In this document: piece by piece, positions 1 through 8,077 of the stretch | How the letters are laid out: every line of letters starts with the position of its first letter | Position numbering within the stretch: the first letter of the stretch is position 1 | NCBI GenBank assembly: GCA_025464735.1 | Contig: JAODMX010000174.1 | Coordinates: 1-11,429 of the forward strand | From: Frondihabitans sp. | GTDB taxonomy: Bacteria; Actinomycetota; Actinomycetes; Actinomycetales; Microbacteriaceae | Length of the DNA: 11,429 bases | Direction: 5' to 3' | Program-made: the position numbers and the translations under genes | The notes under the pieces: generated by a model | Told to the model about the DNA's origin: nothing | Databases searched by the model: none | The model's input: only the letters and a program-made list of their open reading frames with translations

Positions 1-19
1 GGGAGAGGCGCGTGGACAC
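1..19 (-). CDS. Predicted start of an unidentified gene leaving the window (partial)
   Basis: Only six codons are visible (GTG start at 17-19, reading M-S-T-R-L-S), so no product can be named. The call rests on the upstream signal: a TAGGGT hexamer at 26-31 sits exactly 6 bases before this GTG, the same arrangement seen before dxr, the M50 protease, ispG and moxR in this window. The gap of 63 bases after the TPR-like gene would then be a promoter region, not a coupled operon junction. A GTG at 22-24 in another frame is the alternative. Position makes this either another member of the MoxR cluster or an unrelated neighbour. Confidence is low because the reading frame cannot be followed. Confidence 0.25.
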
Positions 20-25
20 GCCACT

Positions 26-31
26 ACCCTA
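26..31 (-). promoter_or_regulatory. Candidate -10 element (TAGGGT) of a leaderless start at the left edge
   Basis: TAGGGT on the minus strand fits the actinobacterial -10 pattern TANNNT and is followed by 6 bases and GTG (17-19). With this spacing transcription would begin at the G of the start codon. No -35 hexamer is recognisable. Confidence 0.35.
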
Positions 32-82
32 TCGGCGCAGCACGCGGGCCCCAGACCTCGGCGCCCGACGTCGCCCGGGAGC

Positions 83-949
83 TCACCAGGGTTTGCCGCT
101 GTATTGCTCCGGGTTCTGCTTGAAGTAGCGGTTGCGGTCGTTGTTCTGCTGCTCCTGCTGCTGAGCCTGCTGGTCGCGCTTCTGCAGCTGGTCGAGCGGA
201 TTCTGCGAAGAACCCGAGGAGTTGTCGCCCTGGTTCTGGCCGGTGTTGCCCTGCCCGCTCTGAGAACCACCCTGGCCTGACTGCCCCGAGCCGCTCGAAC
301 CGCCCGCCTGCTGCTGAAGTTGCTTCTGCTTCTGCTCGAGGCGGCCGTGCGCATCCTGCAGGGGTTTCTTGCTGGGCGGGCTCTTCGGGTTGTCTGGAGT
401 GTTGAAGCAGCCGGACGGCGCCGCGTTGTACAGGGCGAGCGCGTGCGCGTAGAAAGCCTCCGCCTGGGTGTACTCCTGGTCGAGAACGGCGCTGTCACCC
501 TGCTGCTCAACGACGAGGACGAGGTCGGTACGCACTCGGCAGCTGGCGCCGACGTTGCTGGCGGGGACAAGCGCGAGAGCTCGTTCGAGGTCGCTCCGGG
601 AGTCGACGAGTACACCGATGCGCCCCAGGGCGGTGCCCCTGTCGAAGTACCGCACCCAGGGCTCCAGCACATTGACCGGGCCGAGGCCGTCGGACGCCGT
701 GACAGTGCCGTCGTACGAACCGCGGTCGTAGGTCGCCTGCGCTGTGCCAGCGAAGAACGGCAGGCTCAGCAGCTTGAGGGCGACCAAGGCGACGATCACC
801 ACGATCGGCAGGGAGATCAGCAGGAGACGCCGCCGATACGCGCGCCGGTATTCCGCGATCTCCGGGGGAACCTCGGGATCCTGGACATCAAGGGCTTCGG
901 GATCGTCCGGCGGTGGCGGCGGGGCGACGGTGGGCAGAAGGGTCGTCAC
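83..949 (-). CDS. Membrane-anchored TPR-like protein of the MoxR/VWA cluster with Gln/Gly/Ser-rich tail
   Basis: A 288-residue protein of unknown function, in the position held by BatC-like TPR proteins in Bat clusters. The N-terminus is proline-rich (PPPPP near residue 12) and ends in an arginine-rich stretch (RRAYRRR, 35-41). One transmembrane helix follows at about 42-66, so the remainder should be outside the cell. Residues about 95-180 are helical and resemble weak TPR repeats (ERALALVPA; the YTQAEAFYAHALALY region). From about 200 to 288 the protein is low-complexity: Gln-rich coiled-coil-like segments flank a Gly/Ser/Gln linker. Two cysteines (137 and 181) lie in the outer part. The GTG start (947-949) overlaps the stop of the BatB-like gene as GTGA and has a clear AAGGAG at 956-961, 6 bases upstream. 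The TPR assignment is tentative; the membrane anchor and operon membership are firm. Confidence 0.8.
   Translation of the reverse strand: MTTLLPTVAPPPPPDDPEALDVQDPEVPPEIAEYRRAYRRRLLLISLPIVVIVALVALKLLSLPFFAGTAQATYDRGSYDGTVTASDGLGPVNVLEPWVRYFDRGTALGRIGVLVDSRSDLERALALVPASNVGASCRVRTDLVLVVEQQGDSAVLDQEYTQAEAFYAHALALYNAAPSGCFNTPDNPKSPPSKKPLQDAHGRLEQKQKQLQQQAGGSSGSGQSGQGGSQSGQGNTGQNQGDNSSGSSQNPLDQLQKRDQQAQQQEQQNNDRNRYFKQNPEQYSGKPW
140..340 (-). repeat. Low-complexity segment coding Gln/Gly/Ser-rich tail
   Basis: This stretch codes residues about 204-270 of the TPR-like protein. It is dominated by CAG/CAA glutamine and GGC/TCG-type Gly/Ser codons, with short repeated units such as SGQGGSQSGQG and blocks of QQQ. 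Slippage-prone sequence of this kind often varies in length between strains. Confidence 0.75.
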
Positions 950-1995
950 GGGGCGCTCCTTCGGAGCGGCGGTGCACGGCGAGCGTCGCGCCGAGGCGGC
1001 CGCACATCGCCCAGCGCACCGACAATGAGCGCGATGTCGACGAAGAGCAGGAGGAACAGCGGGATCGCAGGGATCCAGTACAGGTCGAAGACACTCGCCG
1101 TGCGGCCGGCCGAGCTGACGATGTGGCCGCCCTTCGCAGGGTCGACGACCGACGCGAGCGACGCGCCTGCGACGCGGTGGAGGTAGGGCACACCGAGTTC
1201 GGAGGCGATCGCCCTCAGGTTGGTCTGGTTGATCCGGGAGATCGCATCCGGATCGCCTGCCTGCGTCTTGTCTTTGATGTAGCGGTTGGCGGAGTATTCG
1301 TCGCCGTAGCCATCGAACTCCTTCATCCGGCCGCCCTGGCTCGTTCCGTAGCCGAGCACCCCTCCTCCGTCGATGTAGGTCTTGGACGACACGAACGACC
1401 CCGGCTTGGTGTCGGTGGTCTGCTCACCGTCGCCCAGGTAGTAGACCACGTTGGCGCGCTTCGGATCGCTGGTACTCGCCTCTTTGAGGACGTTTGCAAG
1501 AAGCGTGTTGGCCTCGCTGATAGTGCTGCCGTGCGAGTAGTAGGTAATCTCCTGCCGCATCGACTTCGCCGCCGTGACCACAGCCGTGGTGTCCTCGGTG
1601 AGAGGCACCCGCTGGATCGCGGTGCTGTCGAACGAGAGCAACGAGAAGCGCGCGCCGGCGAGCTGATTGGTGATCGACTCGATGTCGCTCCTGACCCCGT
1701 CGAGCCGGGGCTCGTGGCCGTCCCAGTCTTCGGCCGCGACGCTCGACGTGGTGTCGACGACGAAGAAGACGTTGAGCTCGGCGACCGAGGCCCGGGCTGT
1801 TCCGCCCGGGAGGCCCGGGCGGCAGATGATGACGAGCAGCAGAGCCACGATCACGGCACGCCGGATCCAGGACCAGAACAAGGCGCGGTGCCGCCGCTCC
1901 GCGAAGACGCGCCACAGCGTGAACCCGAGCAGGACGATCGCCGTCACGACGATCAGCGCAACGGGCAGGATTGGCTGCCAGACGAGGGGGGTCAC
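946..1995 (-). CDS. BatB-like von Willebrand factor A membrane protein
   Basis: A 349-residue VWA protein, second of two in the cluster. Helices are predicted at about 9-30, 46-58 and 305-328. The basic loop between the first two (AERRHRALFWSWIRR) should be cytoplasmic, which places the VWA domain (about 75-290) outside and the Arg/Pro-rich C-terminal tail inside. The metal site (MIDAS) reads D81-T-T83-S-S85, with T158 in HGST and D189 in LGDGE. The first motif is DxTxS instead of DxSxS, a conservative change that may still bind a metal. I chose the GTG at 1993-1995 because it overlaps the upstream BatA-like stop as GTGA. A TTG at 2008-2010 would add five residues but has no better ribosome site. 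The downstream junction is also a GTGA overlap. BatB-like proteins generally act with MoxR ATPases; the client here is unknown. Confidence 0.88.
   Translation of the reverse strand: MTPLVWQPILPVALIVVTAIVLLGFTLWRVFAERRHRALFWSWIRRAVIVALLLVIICRPGLPGGTARASVAELNVFFVVDTTSSVAAEDWDGHEPRLDGVRSDIESITNQLAGARFSLLSFDSTAIQRVPLTEDTTAVVTAAKSMRQEITYYSHGSTISEANTLLANVLKEASTSDPKRANVVYYLGDGEQTTDTKPGSFVSSKTYIDGGGVLGYGTSQGGRMKEFDGYGDEYSANRYIKDKTQAGDPDAISRINQTNLRAIASELGVPYLHRVAGASLASVVDPAKGGHIVSSAGRTASVFDLYWIPAIPLFLLLFVDIALIVGALGDVRPPRRDARRAPPLRRSAP
1802..1822. repeat. Perfect 9-bp inverted repeat, 3-base loop, inside the BatB-like gene
   Basis: CCGCCCGGG (1802-1810) and CCCGGGCGG (1814-1822) are exact reverse complements around AGG. 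A third CCCGGG lies at 1791-1796. The repeat codes R-P-G-L-P-G-G just after the second helix. It could fold in the mRNA but may be a by-product of GC-rich Pro/Gly codons. Confidence 0.6.
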
Positions 1996-2993
1996 AGTCG
2001 CACCCGCCAAAGGAGCCCGAGGGTCGCCATCACGAGGAGAAGCGCGGCGATGGCGAACGGCGCCGGGTGGTCGCTTGTGACCAGCCGCTTGGAGCCGGTG
2101 AACAATCCGGCCTCCTGGGCGTCGATCTTCTGGACGATGCTCGGAACCGTGTTGGAGTCGGTGAGGCCGTAGAAAGCTCCGCCGGTGCCGTCAACGACGT
2201 CCTTGAACTCGGTCGCGACCGAGTCGAGCGAGCCGTCGGCGCTGTAGTCGACGGGGTCGACGCCGTAGACCCGCACGTCACGCTTCGTCGCCAGCTGGCC
2301 GGCCTGCTTCAGCGTGAACAGTGGGCTCCCGTTCACATAGTTGTCGGTCGCCAGGATGATTGACTTCGGGCGGGTCTTCGAGGTGTCGCCGTCGAAACCG
2401 GTGACGCACGACGCAAGCCCATCGCCGATCAGCGACGCCCCCTGCCCGAGATCGGTGCCCGTCCAGTAACGCAGACCGCTCTCTCCCTGCGACTTGAAGG
2501 AATCGCGGTACGAAATGAGTTCGCGCTTGACGTAGTCGTAGTCGTCGGTGAGCGGGAAGACCTGCACGGCGGAGCTGTCGAACACCGTGAGCCCGATGCG
2601 CTCACCGTGGAGCTGGCCGGCGAGGCTGGCGAAGGTGTCGACGATCTTGGCGTCGACGTCGGTCATGGATCCTGAGACGTCGAGACACAGCATGATGTCG
2701 CGCTTGTACGACTGCGGCTCCACGATCTCGACCTTCGACACGCGCGAGGCGAGGAGAACGCCGGCACCGGCCGCGACGACCACGACGACGAGCACTCCGG
2801 CGAGGAGGACCCGGTAGCGCTGGATCACCCGGCGGTACTCCGGCAGGGCCGTCAGCCGCTCGCTGTGGGCGACCGGGACGCCCTCGCGGCGAAGCCGATC
2901 GCGCGTGCGCTTCCGCCAGCCGAGGTACAACCAGGCGCCGATAGCGGCGAAGCCAAGGGCGGCGAGTGGCATCCACCAGAACGTCAGCTCCAT
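1992..2993 (-). CDS. BatA-like von Willebrand factor A membrane protein
   Basis: A 333-residue VWA protein with the usual BatA plan: helix at about 7-26, basic cytoplasmic loop (RKRTRDRLRR), helix at about 62-83, VWA domain at about 98-300, and a last helix at about 311-329. The positive-inside rule puts the VWA domain outside the membrane. The metal site is canonical and complete: D105-V-S107-G-S109-M, T180 in WTGTD, and D216 in ATDN. It is the only one of the three VWA-type folds in this cluster with an unaltered first motif. Two cysteines (103 and 196) sit inside the domain. The ATG start at 2991-2993 lies inside the end of the preceding gene (10-base overlap) and has a strong GGGAGG at 3004-3009. 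The stop overlaps the BatB-like GTG, indicating coupled translation and probably equal amounts of the two VWA proteins. Confidence 0.92.
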   Translation of the reverse strand: MELTFWWMPLAALGFAAIGAWLYLGWRKRTRDRLRREGVPVAHSERLTALPEYRRVIQRYRVLLAGVLVVVVVAAGAGVLLASRVSKVEIVEPQSYKRDIMLCLDVSGSMTDVDAKIVDTFASLAGQLHGERIGLTVFDSSAVQVFPLTDDYDYVKRELISYRDSFKSQGESGLRYWTGTDLGQGASLIGDGLASCVTGFDGDTSKTRPKSIILATDNYVNGSPLFTLKQAGQLATKRDVRVYGVDPVDYSADGSLDSVATEFKDVVDGTGGAFYGLTDSNTVPSIVQKIDAQEAGLFTGSKRLVTSDHPAPFAIAALLLVMATLGLLWRVRL

Positions 2994-3460
2994 GTCGTCA
3001 CCACCTCCCGCGCGGTCGCCACGGCCGCCGCGGGATCGCCGGGATGCTGCTGCTGGAACGCCGGCGGGTAGTAGCCCTCCACCGCTCCGGCGACGCGAGG
3101 GATCCGGGCGGCCCGCAGATCGGTGAGGGTCATCACCTGCGCGTCAACACCGGACGCTTCGTAAGCGAAGAAGCGCAGCAGCAGACTCAGTCGACCATGG
3201 ACAGCACGCTCCGTGAGCCGCCCGGCACGGAACTCGGCGTCGACCTCGTCGATGAGGCCGGTGTATTTGAGCTTCAGCTCACGAAGTTCGGCCCTGCTGG
3301 GCCCGCGAACGACGGCCGGATGCGGCAGCCGCGTGCGGGAGAACCTCACGACGAAGACATACCAGGCCACGATCAGCGCCACGAGCCCGAGCCCCAGGAG
3401 GAGGTACAGCACGAAGTGCTCGTACTGCGCCGGCCCGAAGAAGCCCCTATCGCTCAGCAC
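2984..3460 (-). CDS. Small one-helix membrane protein in the DUF4381 position of the MoxR/VWA cluster
   Basis: The frame stays open upstream to 3676, but that stretch lies entirely within the DUF58 gene and reads as Ser/Arg-rich filler. I place the start at the GTG 3458-3460, which has GAGAAG 7 bases upstream and overlaps the DUF58 stop by 14 bases. This gives 158 residues: a short outer N-terminus, one helix at about 15-38, then a soluble cytoplasmic part after the basic VVRFSRTR segment. That part is helical (about 55-118) and includes LSLLLRFF and VMTLTDLRA. Size, topology and position between DUF58 and BatA match the DUF4381-type protein of Bat clusters, but I cannot confirm family membership by eye. 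It probably links the cytoplasmic MoxR/DUF58 pair to the membrane VWA proteins. Confidence 0.8.
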   Translation of the reverse strand: MLSDRGFFGPAQYEHFVLYLLLGLGLVALIVAWYVFVVRFSRTRLPHPAVVRGPSRAELRELKLKYTGLIDEVDAEFRAGRLTERAVHGRLSLLLRFFAYEASGVDAQVMTLTDLRAARIPRVAGAVEGYYPPAFQQQHPGDPAAAVATAREVVTTWS

Positions 3461-4349
3461 GGCGGTGCTTCTCGAGCAGGGCGAAGAGCCCGGGAACGAC
3501 GTCCTTCTGGCTCGCGATCCGGTGGCTCGTGACTCCGAGAAGGCGCAGCTCATGCTCGGTCGTCGCGGTGTTCTCCTCGGCGACTTCGTCGAACAGGGCA
3601 GCGAGATGCCGATTCGAGCGCACGTAGGCGGGGAGGGCAGCGATCTCCTGGACGTCGTAGACGTCGCCTCGACCACCCGTCGAACGAACCGGCGCCGATC
3701 GCATCAGGTCGGCATCGCCGATCGTCAGCCACAGCACCTCGTGCCGTGCCCGGAGTCGTTTCACGATGGCCAGGAGGTCGTCATCCAGCCGAATGTCGTC
3801 GGTGACGATCAGAAGCATCGAGCGCGTGGTCAGGCGCCGGGCCACGCTCCCGAGGAGACCGACAACATCGCTTCGCTGGCCGTCGAGGTTGACGCGCTCG
3901 TCGATCACGCGCAGAAGCCGCTCGAGATGTTCGTCCTTCTGCCCCGTGGGGAAATCGCGGGTGCCACCCTCGTCGCCCACGACCATCGAGACGACGTCAC
4001 CATGACGGGTCGCGATGTAGGCCAGGGCGCCGGCCGCCATGATGGCGATGTCCTTCTTACTCTCACCGCTCTCAGCCGTCGCCGCCATGTTGCGACCGGT
4101 GTCGACGAGGAGGGCCAGATTGTGCCGCCGCGAGGCGACGTAGCGCTTGACGAGCGGTTCGCCGTGCCTGGCGGTGGCCTTCCAATCGATGTCCTTGACC
4201 TCGTCACCGGGAACATAGGCGCGAAGGTCGTCGAAATCATGGCTCCGGCCGCGATGCACCGAGGCGTAGCCGCCCTCCAGGAGATCGAGGGTCTTCCGGT
4301 GCGCGTAGAGGCTCATCTTCGTCTTCACGCGGAGAAGCAGACCGGCCAC
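3447..4349 (-). CDS. DUF58 domain protein of the MoxR/VWA cluster
   Basis: A 300-residue cytoplasmic protein with no signal peptide or membrane helix, unlike many DUF58 proteins that carry N-terminal helices. The diagnostic DUF58 block is at 38-70 (DFDDLRAYVPGDE, KDIDWKATARHG, LVKRY). The C-terminal half has a VWA-like fold whose first metal motif reads D83-T-G-R-N-M, so the usual DxSxS serines are missing and metal binding is doubtful. A later VTDD (182-185) is present. The GTG start (4347-4349) has AAGGCGG about 8-10 bases upstream. GTG at codon 8 (4326-4328) and ATG at codon 12 (4314-4316) are possible alternatives, but the residues around VKTKMSLYAHRK look conserved for the family. The gene begins 41 bases after moxR, and its end overlaps the next gene. 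DUF58 proteins nearly always accompany MoxR ATPases and may be adaptors. Confidence 0.92.
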   Translation of the reverse strand: MAGLLLRVKTKMSLYAHRKTLDLLEGGYASVHRGRSHDFDDLRAYVPGDEVKDIDWKATARHGEPLVKRYVASRRHNLALLVDTGRNMAATAESGESKKDIAIMAAGALAYIATRHGDVVSMVVGDEGGTRDFPTGQKDEHLERLLRVIDERVNLDGQRSDVVGLLGSVARRLTTRSMLLIVTDDIRLDDDLLAIVKRLRARHEVLWLTIGDADLMRSAPVRSTGGRGDVYDVQEIAALPAYVRSNRHLAALFDEVAEENTATTEHELRLLGVTSHRIASQKDVVPGLFALLEKHRRAER

Positions 4350-4390
4350 CGATCAGGCCGCCTTCGACATCGAACGCCCGATCACCGGGG

Positions 4391-5425
<1,035 letters not shown>

Positions 5426-5431
5426 TGTGAC

Positions 5432-5437
5432 ACTCTA
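5432..5437 (-). promoter_or_regulatory. Candidate -10 element (TAGAGT) of a leaderless moxR transcript
   Basis: TAGAGT followed by 6 bases and the GTG at 5423-5425. This would start the mRNA at the first base of the start codon and make the MoxR cluster transcriptionally independent of ispG. No convincing -35 hexamer is seen 16-18 bases upstream. Confidence 0.5.
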
Positions 5438-5479
5438 AACCAGGCACCCGGACGACAGAGGCCCGGGGACCTCGCCGCC

Positions 5480-5498
5480 CGGCTTGACGATCAAGCCG
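5480..5498 (-). terminator. Perfect 8-bp hairpin spanning the ispG stop codon (possible terminator without U-tract)
   Basis: CGGCTTGA (5480-5487) and TCAAGCCG (5491-5498) are exact reverse complements separated by three bases. One arm contains the ispG TGA. A second, weaker GC-rich hairpin follows (GAGG...CCTC, about 5457-5472). No run of T follows on the minus strand, so a classical intrinsic terminator is not supported, but U-less hairpin terminators and 3'-end stabilisers are known in Actinobacteria. The candidate moxR promoter lies immediately downstream. Confidence 0.35.
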
Positions 5499-6639
5499 TG
5501 ACGACCTGGGGAGAACCAACCTCGCCCGGGGGCATTTCGGCGGCAAGCCGGTTCGCTTCGGCGATGAGGGTGGCGACAATCTCGTTCTCGGGCACGGTCT
5601 TGATGACCTCGCCCTTGACGAAGATCTGACCCTTGCCGTTGCCGGAGGCCACACCGAGGTCGGCCTCGCGAGCCTCCCCCGGGCCGTTGACGACGCAGCC
5701 CATGACCGCGACACGCAGCGGCACGCTCATGCCCTCGAGGCCGTCGGTGACGTCGTTGGCGAGCTTGTAGACGTCGACCTGGGCTCGGCCACAACTCGGG
5801 CAGCTGACGATCTCGAGCTTGCGCTCGCGCAGATTCAATGACTGCAGGATCTGCAGACCCACCTTGACCTCTTCGGCCGGCGGTGCGCTGAGCGAGACTC
5901 GGATCGTGTCTCCGATGCCTTCGGAGAGCAGGATGCCGAACGCCGTCGCGCTCTTGATCGTGCCCTGGAACGACGGGCCGGCCTCAGTCACGCCGAGATG
6001 CAGTGGCCAGTCGCCTCGCTCGGCGAGCAAGCGGTAGGCCTTGACCATGATGATGGGGTCGTTGTGCTTGACCGAGATCTTGAAGTCATGGAAATCGTGC
6101 TCTTCGAAGAGACTGGCCTCCCACACGGCGCTCTCCACGAGCGCCTCCGGAGTGGCCTTGCCGTACTTCTGCAGGATGCTCGGCTCGAGCGAACCCGCGT
6201 TGACACCGATTCGAATGGACACCCCCGCTGCCTTGGCCGCAGCCGCGATCTTGCCGACCTGGTCGTCGAACTTGCGAATATTGCCCGGGTTGACTCGGAC
6301 AGCGGCACATCCGGCGTCGATGGCCGCGTAGACGTAGTTGGGCTGGAAGTGGATGTCGGCGATCACCGGGATCTGGCTCTTCTTCGCGATGATCGGAAGC
6401 GCCTCGGCGTCGTCTCGACTCGGCACGGCGACGCGCACGATGTCGCAGCCGGAGGCAGTGAGTTCGGCGATCTGCTGGAGGGTGGCGTTGATGTTGGGTG
6501 TGGGGGTCGTTGTCATCGACTGAACGCTGATCTGAGCGTCACCACCGACGAGAACCTTGCCGACCTTGATCTGACGCGACTTGCGACGCGGAGCAAGGAT
6601 TTCGGGGACTTTGGGCATTCCGAGGTTGACTGCAGGCAC
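5491..6639 (-). CDS. ispG: 4-hydroxy-3-methylbut-2-en-1-yl diphosphate synthase (IspG/GcpE)
   Basis: A 382-residue IspG, which converts MEcPP to HMBPP in the MEP isoprenoid pathway using a [4Fe-4S] cluster and an external electron donor. The N-terminal TIM-barrel half starts with the substrate-binding region around [12 protein letters not shown] (31-42) and includes VIADIHF (92-98), RVNPGN (115-120) and IGVNAGS (144-150). The C-terminal cluster domain carries the ligands C280 and C283 in SCPSCGR, C315 in [10 protein letters not shown], and E322. This is the compact bacterial two-domain form with no insertion. The GTG start (6637-6639) has both a GAGGG ribosome site and TACGAT exactly 6 bases upstream, so it could be read either as leaderless or from a longer mRNA. 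It begins 28 bases after the M50 protease gene. All key residues are intact. Confidence 0.98.
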   Translation of the reverse strand: MPAVNLGMPKVPEILAPRRKSRQIKVGKVLVGGDAQISVQSMTTTPTPNINATLQQIAELTASGCDIVRVAVPSRDDAEALPIIAKKSQIPVIADIHFQPNYVYAAIDAGCAAVRVNPGNIRKFDDQVGKIAAAAKAAGVSIRIGVNAGSLEPSILQKYGKATPEALVESAVWEASLFEEHDFHDFKISVKHNDPIIMVKAYRLLAERGDWPLHLGVTEAGPSFQGTIKSATAFGILLSEGIGDTIRVSLSAPPAEEVKVGLQILQSLNLRERKLEIVSCPSCGRAQVDVYKLANDVTDGLEGMSVPLRVAVMGCVVNGPGEAREADLGVASGNGKGQIFVKGEVIKTVPENEIVATLIAEANRLAAEMPPGEVGSPQVVTA

Positions 6640-6645
6640 GCCCTC

Positions 6646-6651
6646 ATCGTA
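6646..6651 (-). promoter_or_regulatory. Candidate -10 element (TACGAT) before ispG
   Basis: TACGAT, then 6 bases (GAGGGC), then the ispG GTG. The 6-base interval also holds a partial Shine-Dalgarno match, so this gene could be translated from both leaderless and read-through transcripts. Confidence 0.45.
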
Positions 6652-6667
6652 ATCCTCGGCGCTGGGA

Positions 6668-8020
6668 TCAACCCAGGGAGACGGGGTTCACGATGTCGGC
6701 ATAGATCAGGAGCAGACTCATCGCCCCGAGGACCGCGACCACGGCGAAAGTGAGCGGGATGACCTTCGCCGTGTCGACCGGCCCGGGGTCGCGCTTGCCG
6801 AACAGCTTCGCGAAGAAGCGACGGACGCCCTCGATGATCGCCCCGGCGACGTGACCGCCGTCGAGAGGCATCAGCGGGATGAGGTTGAAGACGAACAGGG
6901 CGATGTTCAGCGAGGCCAGCAGACCCACCAGAACGCTCAGTCGGTCGACGATGGGCACCGAGTTGAGCGAGGCCACCTCACCGGCCATTCGACCGACGCC
7001 GACGACACTCACCGGTCCGTCGGCGGAGCGCGTTCCACCGCCGAACGCCGCCTTGGCCACCCCGACCATCCGCTCGGGAAGATTCAGGATCAGGTTGCCG
7101 ACGCTCTCAATGTTTGAGCCAACGGCCGGGAGGACGGCGGTGAGAGGCTCCTGGATCCGCGCCGTCGCAGCGCCGATGCCGACGAAGCCGACGTCCTCAG
7201 TCTCTTTCTTACCTGCGGAGTTCGTGACGACGTTGCCGTTGGCGTCAGTTTTGTACCGCTCGGTGAGGAGCGGCGTCACGCTGAGCGTGACGTCCTGGCG
7301 CCCGCGCTTCACCACGACGCGGAGAGTCTTGCCCGCGGACTTCTGGATGATCGATGTCGACTGGATCCAGCTCGTGACCTTGGTGCCGTCAATCGAGACA
7401 AGCTGGTCTTTCGGCTGGATGCCGGCGGCCGCGCCCGGCGACGCCTTCGCGTCCGCTGAGCACGTCGTCGAGGTCGAGGACGCCGGCAGCACGCACTGCG
7501 ACACCGTGCCGATCGTTGTCGTCTCCTGCTGCGTGCCGAAGCCGCACAGAACAACCGTGAAGAGCACGATCGCGATCAGGAGGTTCATGACCGGGCCGCC
7601 GAGCATGATGACGATGCGCTTCGGAACGGCGAGGCGGTAGAACGTACGCGAGTCGTCGCCCTCGTCGATCGTTTCTGCGGAAGCCTCACGGGCATCCTGC
7701 ACCAGGGTCTGGAACATGCCTGTCGTGGCGGTCCTGCCCCGCGATTCGACCGCGTCGACGGCCACGTCGCCGGTCTTCTGAGGCGGGAACATTCCAGACA
7801 TCGAAATATATCCGCCAAGCGGAATGGCCTTGACGCCGTACTCGGTCTCGCCCTTCCGACGGGAGAAGATCGTCGGCCCGAAGCCGATCATGTACTGGCC
7901 GACCTTGACGCCGAAGGCCTTCGCAGGGATCAGGTGACCGATCTCGTGGAGACCGATCGACAGCACGAGCCCGACCACCACCACGAGGATTCCGAGCACA
8001 TAGAGCAGGACAGTTTCCAC
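6668..8020 (-). CDS. rseP: M50 site-2 intramembrane metalloprotease (RseP/Rip1 type)
   Basis: An intramembrane zinc protease that typically cuts membrane-bound anti-sigma factors and other membrane proteins. Counting from a GTG at 8018-8020 it has 450 residues. The zinc motif HEIGH is at 25-29 in the first helix, followed by the conserved FGP and GG-Y segments. A central helix (about 136-160) precedes one PDZ domain (about 166-250; [13 protein letters not shown]), and the second catalytic motif [12 protein letters not shown] is at 379-390. Two cysteines (176 and 187) bracket a Ser/Thr-rich loop at the PDZ entrance and could form a disulfide outside the membrane. An upstream in-frame GTG (8024-8026) would add two residues. 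I prefer 8020 because TACTGT lies exactly 6 bases upstream of it and ME/VETVLL-type starts are usual in relatives. The same gene order with dxr and ispG occurs in Mycobacterium, where the protease is called Rip1. Confidence 0.95.
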   Translation of the reverse strand: METVLLYVLGILVVVVGLVLSIGLHEIGHLIPAKAFGVKVGQYMIGFGPTIFSRRKGETEYGVKAIPLGGYISMSGMFPPQKTGDVAVDAVESRGRTATTGMFQTLVQDAREASAETIDEGDDSRTFYRLAVPKRIVIMLGGPVMNLLIAIVLFTVVLCGFGTQQETTTIGTVSQCVLPASSTSTTCSADAKASPGAAAGIQPKDQLVSIDGTKVTSWIQSTSIIQKSAGKTLRVVVKRGRQDVTLSVTPLLTERYKTDANGNVVTNSAGKKETEDVGFVGIGAATARIQEPLTAVLPAVGSNIESVGNLILNLPERMVGVAKAAFGGGTRSADGPVSVVGVGRMAGEVASLNSVPIVDRLSVLVGLLASLNIALFVFNLIPLMPLDGGHVAGAIIEGVRRFFAKLFGKRDPGPVDTAKVIPLTFAVVAVLGAMSLLLIYADIVNPVSLG

Positions 8021-8026
8021 CCGCAC

Positions 8027-8032
8027 ACAGTA
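8027..8032 (-). promoter_or_regulatory. Candidate -10 element (TACTGT) of a leaderless M50 protease transcript
   Basis: TACTGT, 6 bases (GTGCGG), then GTG at 8018-8020. No Shine-Dalgarno match precedes either candidate GTG. The spacing argues for the second GTG as the real start. Confidence 0.45.
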
Positions 8033-8077
8033 CGGGACTTCGTCAGTGAACCAGCCGGACGCGGCCTGTGGGAGCGA

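Noticed and set aside
1..82. Terminator after the TPR-like gene
   Set aside because: The CG-rich stretch at 61-78 contains the palindrome CGACGTCG, but its flanks do not pair and no T-run follows.
320..2172. Long plus-strand open frames (320-1186 and 913-2172) opposite the TPR-like and BatB-like genes
   Set aside because: Their translations are Arg/Asp/Gly-rich without domains, and they mirror well-supported minus-strand genes with clear motifs. They are typical antisense open frames of GC-rich DNA.
3461..3676. 72-residue N-terminal extension of the small membrane protein
   Set aside because: It lies wholly within the DUF58 gene and is Ser/Arg-rich. GTG 3458-3460 has a ribosome site and places the membrane helix near the N-terminus.
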